Positions 45,941-54,635 of a stretch of DNA of 64,000 bases are shown here, piece after piece. The notes under the pieces are model-generated. The model ran no database searches and was not told where the DNA came from. It saw nothing but the letters and a program-made list of their open reading frames with translations. The first letter of the stretch is position 1; the number at the start of each line of letters is the position of its first letter. The stretch is from the NCBI RefSeq assembly GCF_011299615.1, contig NZ_CP049861.1, positions 1,984,001 through 2,048,000 of the forward strand, given 5' to 3'. The position numbers and the translations under genes are program-made. This stretch comes from Erysipelothrix sp. HDW6C. Its GTDB lineage: Bacteria > Bacillota_I > Bacilli_A > Erysipelotrichales > Erysipelotrichaceae.

Positions 45941-46671
45941 TGGTGTCCTCCCTGACAGTTTTCGCCTTTAATGAGCGAAAGCATTGTATCAGTAACTATA
46001 TTTTGCTGTTGTTTCGCCGAAATTGATGCATTACCATCCCCAGCTTGATGTCCATAATTTCCAAATTGACCATGGTTTCCACCCTCAATTGTTATCTCAC
46101 ATAATGATTGTGGTAGATTTGTCCGGTTAGATTCAAATTTTTCACGACTCATAACCATATCATCGCTTCCTGTAAATGTTGCTACAATACCTTTGTAATC
46201 ATGAATATCACTGGTCGTGTAGCCACCGAGTAGAAACAGTCCCGCAATCTCAGTTGGATGCTTCGCAACATACGAACCCGCCATCGCACCACCTAGAGAA
46301 TGTCCGATGAGATACCACGTTTTTACCTCAGAGTGTTCAGTTTTAATTGAATCCATCCGATTCGAATCGAGCACCGCAAGATTAAAGGGCATTTTGGCGA
46401 TAACGACAGTGTAACCCGCTTGTGCCAACGGTTCCATTAGGGGGATGTATGCATACGGGTCAACCTTTGCCCCGGGATACAACACGAATCCTACCAATGC
46501 ATTATCTCCGTCTGCAAACAACGTTAAGTCAGTCTCATCAATCAACCCAACTTTATCGCTTAGAACAAAGGGTTCAGCGCGGTAATAGTCATTTACGTAA
46601 TACACCGCATAGCCACCAATCGCAATCAAAAGAAAGGTAATTACAATAAGTATCTTCGATCGTCGCTTCAT
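45937..46671 (-). CDS. Membrane-anchored alpha/beta hydrolase
   Basis: A 244-residue protein with one N-terminal membrane segment (about 8-26) and an alpha/beta hydrolase domain. The nucleophile elbow is G-H-S-L-G-G (Ser near 130), an acid follows in G-S-D-D-M, and the histidine in G-G-N-H-G-Q-F. The substrate is unknown; the family includes esterases and peptidase-like lipases, facing outside here. The ATG at 46671 has AGAGGTG nine bases upstream. Coupled with the 49-residue gene. Confidence 0.82.
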   Translation of the reverse strand: MKRRSKILIVITFLLIAIGGYAVYYVNDYYRAEPFVLSDKVGLIDETDLTLFADGDNALVGFVLYPGAKVDPYAYIPLMEPLAQAGYTVVIAKMPFNLAVLDSNRMDSIKTEHSEVKTWYLIGHSLGGAMAGSYVAKHPTEIAGLFLLGGYTTSDIHDYKGIVATFTGSDDMVMSREKFESNRTNLPQSLCEITIEGGNHGQFGNYGHQAGDGNASISAKQQQNIVTDTMLSLIKGENCQGGHQ

Positions 46672-46726
46672 CAGTTTCAGCACCTCTCATAGTAATCCCA
46701 TTATAACACGACTCTTAACTTCCTTG

Positions 46727-46753
46727 TAAAAAAAACAAGACCGAAGTCTTGTT
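46727..46753 (-). terminator. Terminator downstream of tRNA-Ser
   Basis: AACAAGAC, loop TTCG, GTCTTGTT and a run of eight T on the minus strand. It probably ends the tRNA transcript. Confidence 0.88.
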
Positions 46754-46765
46754 CCGCAATCATAA

Positions 46766-46855
46766 TTAGTTTTTAAGAGAAGGGTGTGATGAAATAGATT
46801 GCGTGTCATCCAAGGCAGTTTTGAGACCCTTGTGATTAATGACTGATATCATCAT
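46766..46855 (-). CDS. Possible 29-residue ORF between tRNA-Ser and its terminator
   Basis: M-M-I-S-V-I-N-H-K-G-L-K-T-A-L and a TAA 13 bases before the terminator. The ribosome binding site is weak (GGGTG). It may be chance; the stretch could equally be an untranslated tRNA trailer or a small RNA. Confidence 0.2.
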   Translation of the reverse strand: MMISVINHKGLKTALDDTQSISSHPSLKN

Positions 46856-46993
46856 ACACCCAAATTTCCGCGTTTTAGTTGATGTTGTTTTAACTTTGTC
46901 GTTTTTGTAACAAGCGGAAAAATGTTGCGCTAAAGTCTAGTGTAACATTAAAAAATATAAGAAAACCCACTCGAAAGTGGGTTGATTTGCATA

Positions 46994-47081
46994 TGGCGGA
47001 GAACAAGAGATTCGAACTCTCGGAAGCTTGCGCTTCGCCACCTTTCCAAGATGGTGCCTTAAGCCGCTCGGCCAATTCTCC
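46994..47081 (-). tRNA. tRNA-Ser (GGA anticodon)
   Basis: An 88-nt type II tRNA on the minus strand: acceptor GGAGAAT with GTTCTCC, anticodon loop TTGGAAA giving GGA, a long variable arm (GGCGAAGCGCAAGCTTCC region) and an encoded CCA end. It reads UCC/UCU serine codons. Confidence 0.93.
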
Positions 47082-47093
47082 ATTTGCTTTATC

Positions 47094-47122
47094 ATTATAC
47101 ATAATAAATGTGTTTAAAACAA
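47094..47122 (-). promoter_or_regulatory. tRNA-Ser promoter
   Basis: TTGTTT and TATAAT with a 17-bp spacer on the minus strand. A TATAAT for the opposite-strand RpiR gene lies at 47125-47130, so the two divergent promoters touch. Confidence 0.6.
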
Positions 47123-47151
47123 TGTATAATGTAAATAAATGGAGGTCTACT

Positions 47152-47991
47152 ATGCTTTTATTCAATCGAATCAAAAATTTATCCACGCTATCTGATACGG
47201 AACAAAAAATATCACACTATATTTTAGAACACGCGAACAGTGTTACAACAATGTCAATTCAAGAATTAGCTGAAAAGACCTATACCTCACCTGCTACCAT
47301 TACGCGCTATTGTCGTAAAATGGATACAGAAGGTTTCAGTGATTTCAAAGTACAATTGGCGAAAGAATTGAATGCACATCACGGGATTGAAGGACGCATT
47401 CGGGATGATCTCCCTTTCAAAAAAAATCAAACAACAACCGAAATTATCGATAGTATTTTAAATCTTAGCTACCAATCCATGCAAGATACCTACAACTCGT
47501 TAAACTTCCAACAATTAAATCAAATTGCGCGAATGATATATGAGGCACCTCATCTCTATCTCTATGGTTCAGGGCAATCCTTAATACTTTGCGAAGATTT
47601 CCAGTACAAGCTTTTTAGAATCGAAAAAGACTGTAACTTTGAAAGTAATGTTGGGTTTCAGTTTATGAAGACACATACACAACCTGAAGATAGTATCGCA
47701 CTCGTAATCTCTTACTACGGTACGGGAATCAATAACCTTCGGATTATGGCATCTCTTAAAGAACGAAATATACCCATAATTCTAATTACCGGACCCAATA
47801 CCAACCCTCTTTGCGACTATGCAACTGAAGTAGTACATGTTGCACCACAAGAAGAACTCATCACCAAGATGGCATCGTTCTCTTCGCGTACAGCAATTCA
47901 GTTAGTTCTCGACTTCATTTATGCTCTCGTCTTTTCATTTGAGTATGAAGATAATCAAGAGCGTATCGAAAGTTCCACACTTTTACCATAA
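47152..47991 (+). CDS. MurR/RpiR-family transcriptional regulator
   Basis: A 279-residue regulator: an N-terminal RpiR helix-turn-helix (residues 1-77, with A-E-K-T-Y-T-S-P-A-T-I-T-R-Y-C-R-K-M) and a SIS domain (about 110-245) that binds phosphosugars, with Y-G-S-G-Q-S and S-Y-Y-G-T-G. The ATG at 47152 has TGGAGG upstream; the longer frame runs back through the tRNA gene on the other strand and cannot be right. The target may be the reductase or phospho-glucosidase genes downstream. Confidence 0.9.
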   Translation: MLLFNRIKNLSTLSDTEQKISHYILEHANSVTTMSIQELAEKTYTSPATITRYCRKMDTEGFSDFKVQLAKELNAHHGIEGRIRDDLPFKKNQTTTEIIDSILNLSYQSMQDTYNSLNFQQLNQIARMIYEAPHLYLYGSGQSLILCEDFQYKLFRIEKDCNFESNVGFQFMKTHTQPEDSIALVISYYGTGINNLRIMASLKERNIPIILITGPNTNPLCDYATEVVHVAPQEELITKMASFSSRTAIQLVLDFIYALVFSFEYEDNQERIESSTLLP

Positions 47992-48024
47992 AAAAAACTC
48001 AAAAAATTTATTTTGAGTTTTTTT
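47992..48024. terminator. Bidirectional terminator
   Basis: Arms AAAAAACTCAAAA and TTTTGAGTTTTTT around a short loop between convergent genes. Confidence 0.8.
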
Positions 48025-48028
48025 GTGC

Positions 48029-49507
48029 TTATTTAACGAAGTCCGATGCTTGTTGTCCCGCTTGACGGCCAAAGATGATGATATCTGCAACAGCATTACC
48101 ACCAATTCTATTTCCACCATGGAGTCCACCCGTTAGTTCACCAGCAGCATAAAGGCCTGGAATAACGTCACCTTTTGTATTAATGACTTCTGTCTTTGTA
48201 TTAATCTTAACCCCACCCATCGTGTGATGAATACCTGGAGCGATTTTGATTGCGTAGTACTTTGGAGTATCGAGTTTATAGTCCATACCTGTTTCACGTC
48301 CGAATTCCGTGTCAACACCACTCTCTACAGCAGCATTCCATGTTGTGAGTGTTGCTTCAAGATTTGCAGCTGGTACACCAATTTTCTCAGCTAATTCTGC
48401 AATTGTTGCACCCTCTTCAACTAGGCCTTGCTCTTTATAGTATTCCATTTGCGTTACACGTTTTGCGAGTGCATCATCCGCAATGAGGTAAGAATAGTGT
48501 TCAGGGAGATCAATAATTGCTTGTGACACCTTATCGCGTGTTGATAGCTCATTAAAGAAACGGTTTCCTTCTTGGTTTACCAAGATAGCCCCATCACCAC
48601 GAAGTCCTTCTGTTAGTAGGATTGAATGTTTTTGGTCAACGGTTGGATGAATTTGAATTTCTTTCATATCCACAACAGCTGCACCCAATTTCTCTGCCAT
48701 CACAATTCCATCTCCGGTTGTACCCGCAGCATTTGTAGTAACATAATTGGCAAGTTCAGGACGTAAGGATGTTACCATCTCTTCGTTGGCACCAAATCCA
48801 CCCGTAGTTAAGATAACAACTTTACCGGAAATTGTGCGTTCTTTCTCACCATAGAAGACAACTTTTACGCCATCAACTTTATTGTCTTTTTGAATGACTT
48901 CTTTAACATCGGCTTGTAAGAATAGAGGGATGTTTCTCTCTTTAACATTACGTGTCAATCCATCAACTAAGTAAGGACCTACCGCTGAACCATCCGCTGG
49001 TCGGTGAATACGTTTAACCGATGCACCACCACTGAATGAGATATTATTCAATGTAATTCCCATAGAGTCTAACCAATCAATAGCACCAGCAGAGTTATCA
49101 ACGAAATAGCGTAGTAACTCAGGATCGTTCATTTCTTTACCACCCTTTAGTGTATCATCGTAGAATGTATCATTTGAATCTTCAATGCCCTGTTCTTTTT
49201 GAAATTTAGTTTCTGAAGCATTCATCCCTCCGGATGACTTCAATGTATTACCACCAATAATCGGTGTCTTTTCAAAGACGACAACTTTCGCACCTTGATC
49301 ATGTGCTTGGATTGCAGCCGCAAGACCTGCTCCACCGGCACCAACAATGATAATGTCATATTCGTCTTCTAAATCCTCAAATGCAGTACCTTCACTTGAC
49401 ACAGATGCTGTTGAGTTTGCATCTGGATCTTCTTTGGGCTCTTCCTTCTTCCCACAGCCTGTGAGAACAAGCATTCCAATCAGTAAAACTAACCATAATT
49501 TCTTCAT
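48029..49507 (-). CDS. Extracellular lipoprotein flavin reductase, fumarate-reductase type
   Basis: A 492-residue protein with lipobox L-T-G-C, an acidic linker, and an FAD-binding fumarate/succinate-dehydrogenase flavoprotein fold: I-I-V-G-A-G-G-A-G-L-A-A-A near 55, G-G-N-T-L-K-S-S-G-G-M-N, H-P-T-V-D near 285 and the C-terminal G-G-L-H-G-G-N-R-I-G-G-N-A. It resembles flavocytochrome c-type fumarate, urocanate or cinnamate-class reductases. The FMN-binding domain that usually feeds electrons is missing, so another protein must donate them. Substrate unknown. Confidence 0.85.
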   Translation of the reverse strand: MKKLWLVLLIGMLVLTGCGKKEEPKEDPDANSTASVSSEGTAFEDLEDEYDIIIVGAGGAGLAAAIQAHDQGAKVVVFEKTPIIGGNTLKSSGGMNASETKFQKEQGIEDSNDTFYDDTLKGGKEMNDPELLRYFVDNSAGAIDWLDSMGITLNNISFSGGASVKRIHRPADGSAVGPYLVDGLTRNVKERNIPLFLQADVKEVIQKDNKVDGVKVVFYGEKERTISGKVVILTTGGFGANEEMVTSLRPELANYVTTNAAGTTGDGIVMAEKLGAAVVDMKEIQIHPTVDQKHSILLTEGLRGDGAILVNQEGNRFFNELSTRDKVSQAIIDLPEHYSYLIADDALAKRVTQMEYYKEQGLVEEGATIAELAEKIGVPAANLEATLTTWNAAVESGVDTEFGRETGMDYKLDTPKYYAIKIAPGIHHTMGGVKINTKTEVINTKGDVIPGLYAAGELTGGLHGGNRIGGNAVADIIIFGRQAGQQASDFVK

Positions 49508-49623
49508 ATAATTTCCTCCTCAGGTTATTATCGCAAGTGAAGGAAACGGGTGCGTACTTATTTACGGTATTCGAACTGAATTTCATCATTTTCTAGCAAA
49601 TTATTTATCATTTTTAACAATTA

Positions 49624-49651
49624 CGTGAAAACAATCACGAAATTCACGAAA
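49624..49651. promoter_or_regulatory. CRP/FNR-like dyad upstream of the flavin reductase
   Basis: CGTGA, six bases, TCACG (49624-49639) form a dyad of the CRP-family type, and CACGAAA recurs nine bases later (49645-49651). It lies about 120-145 bp before the reductase start. A link to oxygen or redox control is inference. Confidence 0.4.
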
Positions 49652-49665
49652 GTCGCGGGTTGTTG

Positions 49666-49699
49666 ATAAAAAAGAGTCAGACAGGAATGTCCAACTCTA
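49666..49699 (-). terminator. Terminator after HAD phosphatase gene
   Basis: Minus strand AGAGT-TG-GACA, loop TTCC, TGTC-TG-ACTCT and six T; the helix has a symmetric internal loop. Confidence 0.75.
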
Positions 49700-49713
49700 T
49701 TAAAGGTATGTGT

Positions 49714-50499
49714 TTATCGCGACATAAACTCGACAATAAACTTATAAACACCATTATTTCCGTTTGTATCCGTAACGTAATCCGCAACGGCTTTAACATT
49801 GGCTGTTGCGTTCTTCATGGCAACACCCATACCCGTTCCTGCAACCATCGAAATGTCATTATCATTATCACCAAATGACATAACTTCTTGCAAGCTTATA
49901 CCATGACGATTCAAATACCACTCTATACCAACGCATTTATTAACGCGTGGGTCCATGAATTCGATCAGATCGACTTGTGATTTGAATACTTGATAACTAG
50001 GATCTGGGTGCTCACGGTCGTACTCAGCAATGCACTCCAATATCTCAGGTGTGCCACTGAAGATAATTTTGGGGTGAATCTCTTTCACAACTTCCAACAT
50101 ATCGACCTTTCTGACATCCATAAATGCACTAACGATATCTGTATAGGCGTCTAACTTATCAACATACATGATCTCACCTTGGGTAAGAATTGCATTACCA
50201 TTACAATGACGACCGATTTTTATGATTTCTTTGACCTTTTCTCCTGAGAGAGGAAACTGGTTGTGTATTTCTCCTGTGCGGTAGTCGTGCACTTCGCCGC
50301 CATTTTCAAAGACCGCAAAATCAAAAAGCGTCTTGAGATGCGGAATTGTTGAGACAGCAGAACTGTACGGCCGACCCGTTGCAATTCCAAAGTGGTATCC
50401 TTTTGATCGCACTAAGTGTACAAGGTCTTCCGTTTCTTTGGGCAATTCATGCATTTCGTTGAGCAGTGTACCATCCAAATCAGCAACAAATACTTTCAT
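49714..50499 (-). CDS. Cof-type HAD-superfamily phosphatase
   Basis: A 261-residue HAD IIB hydrolase: D-L-D-G-T-L-L near residue 6 holds the nucleophile, T-G-R motif II near 43, a lysine region and G-D-N-D-N-D motif IV near 205. These YidA/Cof-like enzymes remove phosphate from sugar phosphates or cofactors. The ATG at 50499 has AAAGGATG upstream; the longer frame crosses the previous terminator. Downstream of the GH4 gene, so a phosphosugar role is plausible. Confidence 0.88.
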   Translation of the reverse strand: MKVFVADLDGTLLNEMHELPKETEDLVHLVRSKGYHFGIATGRPYSSAVSTIPHLKTLFDFAVFENGGEVHDYRTGEIHNQFPLSGEKVKEIIKIGRHCNGNAILTQGEIMYVDKLDAYTDIVSAFMDVRKVDMLEVVKEIHPKIIFSGTPEILECIAEYDREHPDPSYQVFKSQVDLIEFMDPRVNKCVGIEWYLNRHGISLQEVMSFGDNDNDISMVAGTGMGVAMKNATANVKAVADYVTDTNGNNGVYKFIVEFMSR

Positions 50500-50514
50500 A
50501 ATTACATCCTTTCT

Positions 50515-50545
50515 AAATAAAACAGTAGGCATTACACCTACTGTA
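50515..50545 (-). terminator. Terminator between GH4 and HAD genes
   Basis: ACAGTAGG and CCTACTGT with a seven-base loop, then TTTATTT on the minus strand. Confidence 0.82.
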
Positions 50546-50551
50546 TCATAA

Positions 50552-51937
50552 TTATTGCGGAATATATGTAACGCCTCCAGCTTCAAGTTTTGCAATTACA
50601 TCTGCAAATTGAGGAAGATGTTCTTTATGAGCAACAAGCATTTCATTCAACAAGTCTTTTGTATATGTTCCACTTTGTACAAGTGGGTTGATTGTGAACG
50701 CTTGGATTGCTGTATTGTAACTACCAGTAACAGCAGCATCAATAACGACTTCTTCCATTGCTTTCATCAATTGTAATTGTCCACGTGCAGCAGGTGGGAA
50801 AGTTCCCCAATTAAATGGTTCTGCACCGTGTGATGTAATGACAGATGTTACCTCAACGACACAGTCGTATGGTAAATCCGTAATGGTTCCGTTGTTTTGT
50901 GTACTTACAGTCATGACAGTACGGGAATCATTATGAATGGATGAAATGATTTCACATGCTGCATCGGAGTAGTGTGCACCCCCACGTTTTGTAAGTTGTT
51001 CTGGTTTGTAATCCAATGCTGGGTCTTTGTAAAGTTCAAAGAGTTCTTCTTCTGTTGCTTTAACTGTTTCAGCACGTGATTTGTGTTCTTTCCAGTTTTG
51101 TTGGTTTTCTTCAAGCATCTCACGTTCTACATAGTAGTAACGGTGGTAAGGACATGGTAACATGCCTAAATCCTTAAGTTGTTCGTAGGTGTAATCGATC
51201 GGCGCAATGTTTGCAACTTCGGAACGTTGTGCTTTTACATACTCACTGTTTGGATCATACAAGGTATCAATCAGTTTATCAGTAACTTCTGATCCATCTT
51301 TATCCCATACACGGTGCCAGTGGAAGTGGTTTAATCCTGCAAATTTTTCGAATAGAACATTGGCTTCTTTATCATATCCCATTGCTTCATGGTTTGATTT
51401 TGTTGCCCCTACCGGAATATTGCAAAGTCCAATGGTTCGTTTCCATCCACCCACTTTAATCGCAGCTTCGGTAACCATACCTGCTGGGTTTGTGAAGTCG
51501 ATAAGCCATGCATTGGGAGCCAATTCTTCCATATCTTTAATAATATCTAAAATTACCGGAATTGTACGGAATGCTTTAAAGATTCCACCTGCTCCATTGG
51601 TCTCTTGTCCTAAAAGTCCATATTTCCCAGGAATTCTTTCATCTTTAACACGTGCATTCAACTGACCAACTCGGAATTGTGTTGTAACAAAATCCGCATC
51701 TTTTAATGCCTCGCGACGGTCTGTGGTGAGGAATACCTTCCAGTCAAGTCCAGCAGCTTTAACCATACGTTGAGCCATAGCACCAACAATTTCAAGTTTC
51801 TCACGACCTTCTTCAACGTCAACTAACCACAGTTCACTAATATCTAATTTATCTTTACGGTTGATGAACCCTTCCATCAATTCTGGGGTATAGCTTGAAC
51901 CACCACCAATCGTAACAATTTTAACTTTTTTACTCAT
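50552..51937 (-). CDS. 6-phospho-beta-glucosidase, glycoside hydrolase family 4
   Basis: A 461-residue NAD- and metal-dependent GH4 enzyme. The Rossmann motif I-G-G-G-S-S-Y-T-P-E-L is at 10-20, the metal Cys172 in C-N-I-P-V-G, with G-L-N-H-F-H-W-H near 200 and Q-E-T-N-G-A-G-G. It cleaves phosphorylated cellobiose-like sugars by an oxidation-elimination route. Fits with the PTS EIIC and DUF3284 genes found elsewhere in the window (11-13 kb). AGGAGG precedes the ATG. Confidence 0.93.
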   Translation of the reverse strand: MSKKVKIVTIGGGSSYTPELMEGFINRKDKLDISELWLVDVEEGREKLEIVGAMAQRMVKAAGLDWKVFLTTDRREALKDADFVTTQFRVGQLNARVKDERIPGKYGLLGQETNGAGGIFKAFRTIPVILDIIKDMEELAPNAWLIDFTNPAGMVTEAAIKVGGWKRTIGLCNIPVGATKSNHEAMGYDKEANVLFEKFAGLNHFHWHRVWDKDGSEVTDKLIDTLYDPNSEYVKAQRSEVANIAPIDYTYEQLKDLGMLPCPYHRYYYVEREMLEENQQNWKEHKSRAETVKATEEELFELYKDPALDYKPEQLTKRGGAHYSDAACEIISSIHNDSRTVMTVSTQNNGTITDLPYDCVVEVTSVITSHGAEPFNWGTFPPAARGQLQLMKAMEEVVIDAAVTGSYNTAIQAFTINPLVQSGTYTKDLLNEMLVAHKEHLPQFADVIAKLEAGGVTYIPQ

Positions 51938-51961
51938 GATATTTCCTCCTTATTTGATAAT

Positions 51962-51990
51962 ATTGTACCTACAAATTAAATAAGTTACAA
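51962..51990 (-). promoter_or_regulatory. GH4 gene promoter
   Basis: TTGTAA and TACAAT with a 17-bp spacer on the minus strand, 25 bases before the ATG. Confidence 0.65.
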
Positions 51991-52019
51991 TGAATTTAGC
52001 GAAACAGGGTGTTTTTTTC

Positions 52020-52033
52020 ATGAAACGCTTACA
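52020..52033. promoter_or_regulatory. Partial cre-like site between divergent sugar genes
   Basis: ATGAAACGCTTACA; its right half matches TGWAANCGNTNWCA, its left half looks one base short. It is 30 bp upstream of the GH4 -35 box and about 40 bp upstream of the lactonase -10. Confidence 0.35.
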
Positions 52034-52097
52034 TTTATACTTTCGATGAAATAAATTACCGTGGGATTGTGCTATTATTAATTGAGGAGGAACTACC

Positions 52098-53069
52098 ATG
52101 CAAAAAATATTACTGGGAACTTACACACGTCGTATCAGTGAGGGAATCTATTCCATAGATCTTGATCCGACAACAAAAACATTGAAAAATTTGGACCTTG
52201 TCACAAAGGTTCAAAATGCAACTTACTTGGATTTTGATGAGAGTACACAAACACTTTACAGCGTCTACCAAGATGATAAACTTGGCGGTATTGCTGTTTG
52301 GGACTACAAAGACGGGAAAGCGACACTCGATTACACACGTGTTGATGAAGGTGTCCAACCCTGCTATGTGAGCTATCACCCCGCCGAAGCTTCAATTTAT
52401 GAAGCAAACTATCATGATGGTTCGGTAACAGTCACACGCAATCGCAAGAAAGATAAAGTTATTGAATACAAAACGGGATCACATGCTCATTTTATTGATT
52501 TTGATCCTAAAACTGATAACGTCTTTGTATGTGACTTGGGTACGGACACGGTTCACAAATACCAACTCATGAATGAAATCGCAACATACAAAACAACACC
52601 AGGAATGGGACCACGTCATATTGCATTCCATCCGACTGCACCTATTTTATATGTATTTGGTGAATTGAATAACACGATTGAAGTTGTTCGCGATGATGAG
52701 TTTGATCTTGTATTGTTACAAGCTATTTCAACACTTCCTGAAGGATTTGATGGCAAAAGTGGTGGTGCAGCGATTCGCATAAGCGATGATGGGCGCTATG
52801 TCTATGCATCCAATCGTGGTCATGATTCCATTGCAGTCTTCGCAGTCAACGATGACTTCACACTGACATTCTTGGAAACTGTTTCCACAGAAGGCGAACA
52901 TCCCCGCGATTTTGCAATAAGTCCTGATCAAAAATTCATGGTAGTAGCCAATTTAATGACCGATAACTTAACACTGTTTGCACGTGATGAAGCAACCGGT
53001 TTATTATCATTATTAGAGAAAGGTATTTTCGCACCTGAAGTTGTGTGCGTAAAATTCATAGGAGAATAA
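52098..53069 (+). CDS. pgl: Lactonase family beta-propeller protein (6-phosphogluconolactonase type)
   Basis: A 323-residue seven-bladed propeller of the YkgB/Pgl family, with G-T-Y-T near the N-terminus, H-A-H-F-I-D-F, G-P-R-H-I-A-F-H-P near 173, G-G-G-A-A-I-R-I-S and S-N-R-G-H-D-S-I. It hydrolyses 6-phosphogluconolactone to 6-phosphogluconate in the pentose phosphate pathway; other sugar lactones are possible. GAGGAGG precedes the ATG. The ROK kinase gene follows after one base. Confidence 0.88.
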   Translation: MQKILLGTYTRRISEGIYSIDLDPTTKTLKNLDLVTKVQNATYLDFDESTQTLYSVYQDDKLGGIAVWDYKDGKATLDYTRVDEGVQPCYVSYHPAEASIYEANYHDGSVTVTRNRKKDKVIEYKTGSHAHFIDFDPKTDNVFVCDLGTDTVHKYQLMNEIATYKTTPGMGPRHIAFHPTAPILYVFGELNNTIEVVRDDEFDLVLLQAISTLPEGFDGKSGGAAIRISDDGRYVYASNRGHDSIAVFAVNDDFTLTFLETVSTEGEHPRDFAISPDQKFMVVANLMTDNLTLFARDEATGLLSLLEKGIFAPEVVCVKFIGE

Positions 53070-53070
53070 C

Positions 53071-53952
53071 ATGTATCTCGGTATCGATATTGGGGGTTCA
53101 ACAATTAAATATGCCCACGTAAATGCAGATTTGAAAGTTGTTAAAGAGTGGACTATTGATACATTTGAAGTTACTTCTGCTAAAGCATTCTACGATGCTT
53201 TGGTTGAGGAAATGGGTGATTTGTCTGGCATCAAAGAAATTGCCATCTCTGCACCCGGAGTCATTGCGGATGATTCAACGGTAACATCCATTGCTGCAGC
53301 TAAGGTTGCAATTATGTTTGAAACAAATGTGAATGAGGAAGTTAGCAAGCGTACGAATATGCGTGTTACAACCGTAAATGATGCAAAAGCTGCTGGCTAT
53401 GCTGAATACAGTATGGGTGCAGCACGTGGAACAAAGAGTTCAATCGCATATATCATTGGTACTGGCATCGGTGGTAGCCTTATTTATAATGGCGAAATCA
53501 TTAATGGCATCGATGGTTACGGAGGAGAACTTTCGCGGACACCCATTATGATGGCCGATGGTTCAATTAAAGTTGGTGCACAGTTGTGCTCTGCATCCGG
53601 TCTTATTTATCAATACAATGAACGTGCAAATGCTGATGTGAAATCAGCACGTGAGGTGTTTGACAAATTTCATGCAGACGATCCCGTTGCAATTGAAGTT
53701 ATGAATGCTTGGGTCAACTATATTGTCATCGCTTTGGTGCAACTTGTTTCCGTATTCAATCCCGATGTTATCTGTATTGGTGGTGGTGTAACGCAAGACG
53801 ATAGTTTGGTACCCCGTATTCAAGCGGTATTTGACCACTACTCAGCCCTTGTATTTGGACAACCAGCGTGTACAACCCGCTTGGTACGATGTGAGTTCTT
53901 AACAAACTCCAACTTACTTGGTGCCGTCTTAAAAGCACACGAAACTGAATAA
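53071..53952 (+). CDS. ROK-family sugar kinase
   Basis: A 293-residue kinase with the ATP motif L-G-I-D-I-G-G-S-T-I-K at the start, catalytic N-D-A-K-A-A near 107, I-G-T-G-I-G-G-S and the C-terminal C-I-G-G-G-V. The second half of the zinc motif of glucokinases (C-x-C-G-x-x-G-C) is missing, as in BglK-type beta-glucoside kinases and NanK-like enzymes. With the lactonase and the divergent GH4 enzyme it would process beta-glucosides into glycolysis/pentose phosphate; substrate inferred. Confidence 0.88.
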   Translation: MYLGIDIGGSTIKYAHVNADLKVVKEWTIDTFEVTSAKAFYDALVEEMGDLSGIKEIAISAPGVIADDSTVTSIAAAKVAIMFETNVNEEVSKRTNMRVTTVNDAKAAGYAEYSMGAARGTKSSIAYIIGTGIGGSLIYNGEIINGIDGYGGELSRTPIMMADGSIKVGAQLCSASGLIYQYNERANADVKSAREVFDKFHADDPVAIEVMNAWVNYIVIALVQLVSVFNPDVICIGGGVTQDDSLVPRIQAVFDHYSALVFGQPACTTRLVRCEFLTNSNLLGAVLKAHETE

Positions 53953-53960
53953 AAGAAAAG

Positions 53961-54012
53961 AAAACGCGAATGCATGCTGTTTAAATTAACAAGCTGCATT
54001 CGCGTTTTTTTA
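53961..54012 (+). terminator. Terminator after ROK kinase
   Basis: AAAACGCGAATGCA and TGCATTCGCGTTTT form a 14-bp helix with an inner small hairpin, followed by T residues. Confidence 0.88.
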
Positions 54013-54534
54013 ACGTTCTTTGAGTGCGGAAATAACAAGTGGTAAATATTCATGCAAATCGGGTGGACGTCGTCCCGAAATAATGTTGCCATCTGCAATC
54101 GCGGCTTCATTCACCCACTCTGCACCTGCATACATGAGATCATGTTTTATTCCCGGTGTACTCGTCACTTTACGACCCTTTAAGATACCTGCCGATGAAA
54201 GTACCCAACCTGCATGACAGATTTGCCCAATTACACGGTCGTGTTCGTCCATGTAACGCACGAAATCCAATACCGCATCGATACGGCGCAGATAATCCGG
54301 AGCCCATCCACCAGGGACCATCAGTCCATCATATTGACTGATATCGACCTCATCAAAAGCATGAGTACTGGTGACTGTAAGTCCATACTTCCCTTTATAA
54401 GGAGCATCTTTCAACTCTGCTGCAATATCAACAATTGCACCTGCCTCTCGCAAGCGAATAATGGGATACCACAATTCTAAATCATCGTAATCGGCACTCA
54501 CTATCGTTAAAACACGTTTTCCTTTTAGTTCCAT
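54010..54534 (-). CDS. DJ-1/PfpI family protein
   Basis: A 174-residue PfpI-type protein. The reactive Cys lies in I-C-H-A-G-W (near 107) after a Glu in D-L-E-L-W-Y-P, and D-G-L-M-V-P-G-G-W-A-P-D-Y-L-R precedes it. Members are proteases, glyoxalase III-like or deglycases; the C-H pair fits the PfpI/YhbO group. GAGGTGAAGA precedes the ATG. Probable role in stress or carbonyl detoxification. Confidence 0.88.
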   Translation of the reverse strand: MELKGKRVLTIVSADYDDLELWYPIIRLREAGAIVDIAAELKDAPYKGKYGLTVTSTHAFDEVDISQYDGLMVPGGWAPDYLRRIDAVLDFVRYMDEHDRVIGQICHAGWVLSSAGILKGRKVTSTPGIKHDLMYAGAEWVNEAAIADGNIISGRRPPDLHEYLPLVISALKER

Positions 54535-54635
54535 TTCTTCACCTCACATCTTCTTTTAAATTATAGCATAGGATTCCAATATACCCTTCCCTAATGATTA
54601 TGGTAGAATGAGAGTGATAACAATGGAGGTAATTT

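Noticed and set aside
46987-47151. N-terminal extension of the RpiR regulator frame
   Set aside because: It would translate the complement of tRNA-Ser and lies upstream of the TATAAT and ribosome binding site.
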